From NCBI GenBank assembly GCA_016764835.1, contig JAESRD010000016.1, positions 1 through 6,118 on the forward strand: a DNA stretch of 6,118 nt. Direction: 5' to 3'. This DNA comes from Paracoccaceae bacterium (GTDB taxonomy: Bacteria; Pseudomonadota; Alphaproteobacteria; Rhodobacterales; Rhodobacteraceae). Numbering within the stretch: the stretch's first letter is position 1; each line of letters opens with the position of its first letter. Shown piece after piece: positions 5,717 through 6,118 of this stretch. The notes beneath the pieces were generated by a model. That model had not been told where the DNA came from. It saw nothing but the letters and a program-made list of their open reading frames with translations, and made no database searches. The position numbers and the translations under genes are program-made.

Positions 5717-6118
5717 TTAGCTTGTTTTGCGGCGGCGGCCAGCAAAGCCAAGCCCGCCAAGCCCAGCAACCAGCATCCAAGCCGCTGCCGGCAACGGCAC
5801 GGCAGCAACCGCAGTGATAAACTCACCCGAGAAGAAAAGCCCGCGCGACGTGTAATCCGTATCGACAAAAGTGAAGCTGATCGCGTCTGGGCCAAGGATT
5901 GTGACAATCGGGTTGATCGCACCTGGGGTCAGATCAAAACCGATAAGCTCTTCGCCATCTGAAAAATCAAGATCATAGAAGATCAGCGAGACATCGGTGC
6001 CGTCGCAGTTGTAATACCCGCAATAGCTGCCCGGTATCAGCGTCATCTCGAAACCATTGGCTTCAGAGCCGGTATTCATGTTGAGGTCGATCTGATGATC
6101 GCCGACAGTGCCTTCATA
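5717..6118 (-). CDS. VPLPA-CTERM sorting-domain protein, 5' end beyond the window
   Basis: The frame is open from the right window edge to a TAA at 5717-5719, giving 133 visible residues; the N-terminus, including any signal peptide, is missing. An internal Met (6077-6079) has coding sequence continuing upstream, so it is probably not the start. The C-terminus has the three-part sorting signal: VPLPA at 107-111 of the visible part, a hydrophobic stretch AAWMLVAGLGGLGFA, and the basic end RRRK. Such signals (PEP-CTERM relatives, VPLPA type, common in Rhodobacterales) are recognised by a membrane exosortase, and the protein is processed for export or surface display. The rest is acidic and beta-rich in appearance (VSLIFYDLDF, ISFTFVDTDY), with two cysteines at 33 and 38 that could form a disulfide. 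No exosortase gene is in the window. The specific role of this protein is unknown. Confidence 0.9.
   Translation of the reverse strand, partial: YEGTVGDHQIDLNMNTGSEANGFEMTLIPGSYCGYYNCDGTDVSLIFYDLDFSDGEELIGFDLTPGAINPIVTILGPDAISFTFVDTDYTSRGLFFSGEFITAVAAVPLPAAAWMLVAGLGGLGFAGRRRKTS

Noticed and set aside
5482..5922. Minus-strand open frame of 146 codons
   Set aside because: It overlaps the VPLPA-CTERM gene in another frame and reads through that gene's terminator; no domain or ribosome binding site supports it.
5494..5962. Overlapping plus-strand open frames of 107 and 117 codons
   Set aside because: They run across both terminators and antisense to the VPLPA-CTERM gene; their translations are low-complexity and lack a recognisable domain.

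Overview
The window looks like part of an alphaproteobacterial chromosome, most likely from the Rhodobacterales (Roseobacter/Paracoccaceae group). The reasons are the GC-rich coding sequence, a C-terminal VPLPA-type sorting signal, and a LuxR-type HTH protein fused to an alpha/beta-hydrolase domain. This placement is inferred from gene content, not from a phylogenetic marker. I saw no rRNA, tRNA, CRISPR array, insertion sequence or phage gene.

Layout. The left edge holds the 5' part of a minus-strand gene for a small exported protein of unknown function (1-324, running off the window). Upstream of it on the same strand is a complete ClC-family chloride transporter or channel gene (394-2100). 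An 81-bp divergent intergenic region (2101-2181) separates this from a plus-strand pair: a D-lactate dehydrogenase of the yeast DLD1/human LDHD type (2182-3585) and, 58 bp later, a 581-residue LuxR-HTH/alpha-beta-hydrolase fusion protein (3644-5389). A 327-bp gene-poor stretch (5390-5716) follows, with one intrinsic terminator for each strand. The right edge holds the 3' end of a convergent minus-strand gene for a VPLPA-CTERM surface or exported protein (5717-6118, running off the window).

How the parts may work together. The D-lactate dehydrogenase and the regulator-like fusion could share a transcript, because the gap between them has no visible terminator. The fusion protein is the most unusual item. 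Its HTH looks intact, but its hydrolase domain has lost the usual triad histidine (Gln562), the HG oxyanion motif and the second glycine of the nucleophile elbow, while keeping Ser388 and Asp534. That pattern suggests a hydrolase fold reused as a ligand sensor for transcription control. The ClC protein is also non-standard: it keeps the gating glutamate but lacks the GSGIP motif and has valine at the internal proton-glutamate position. An imperfect dyad, TAACGG-N13-CCGTTA, surrounds the best -10 candidate between the two divergent genes and is a plausible operator. No link between chloride transport, lactate oxidation and the regulator is proven by the sequence.
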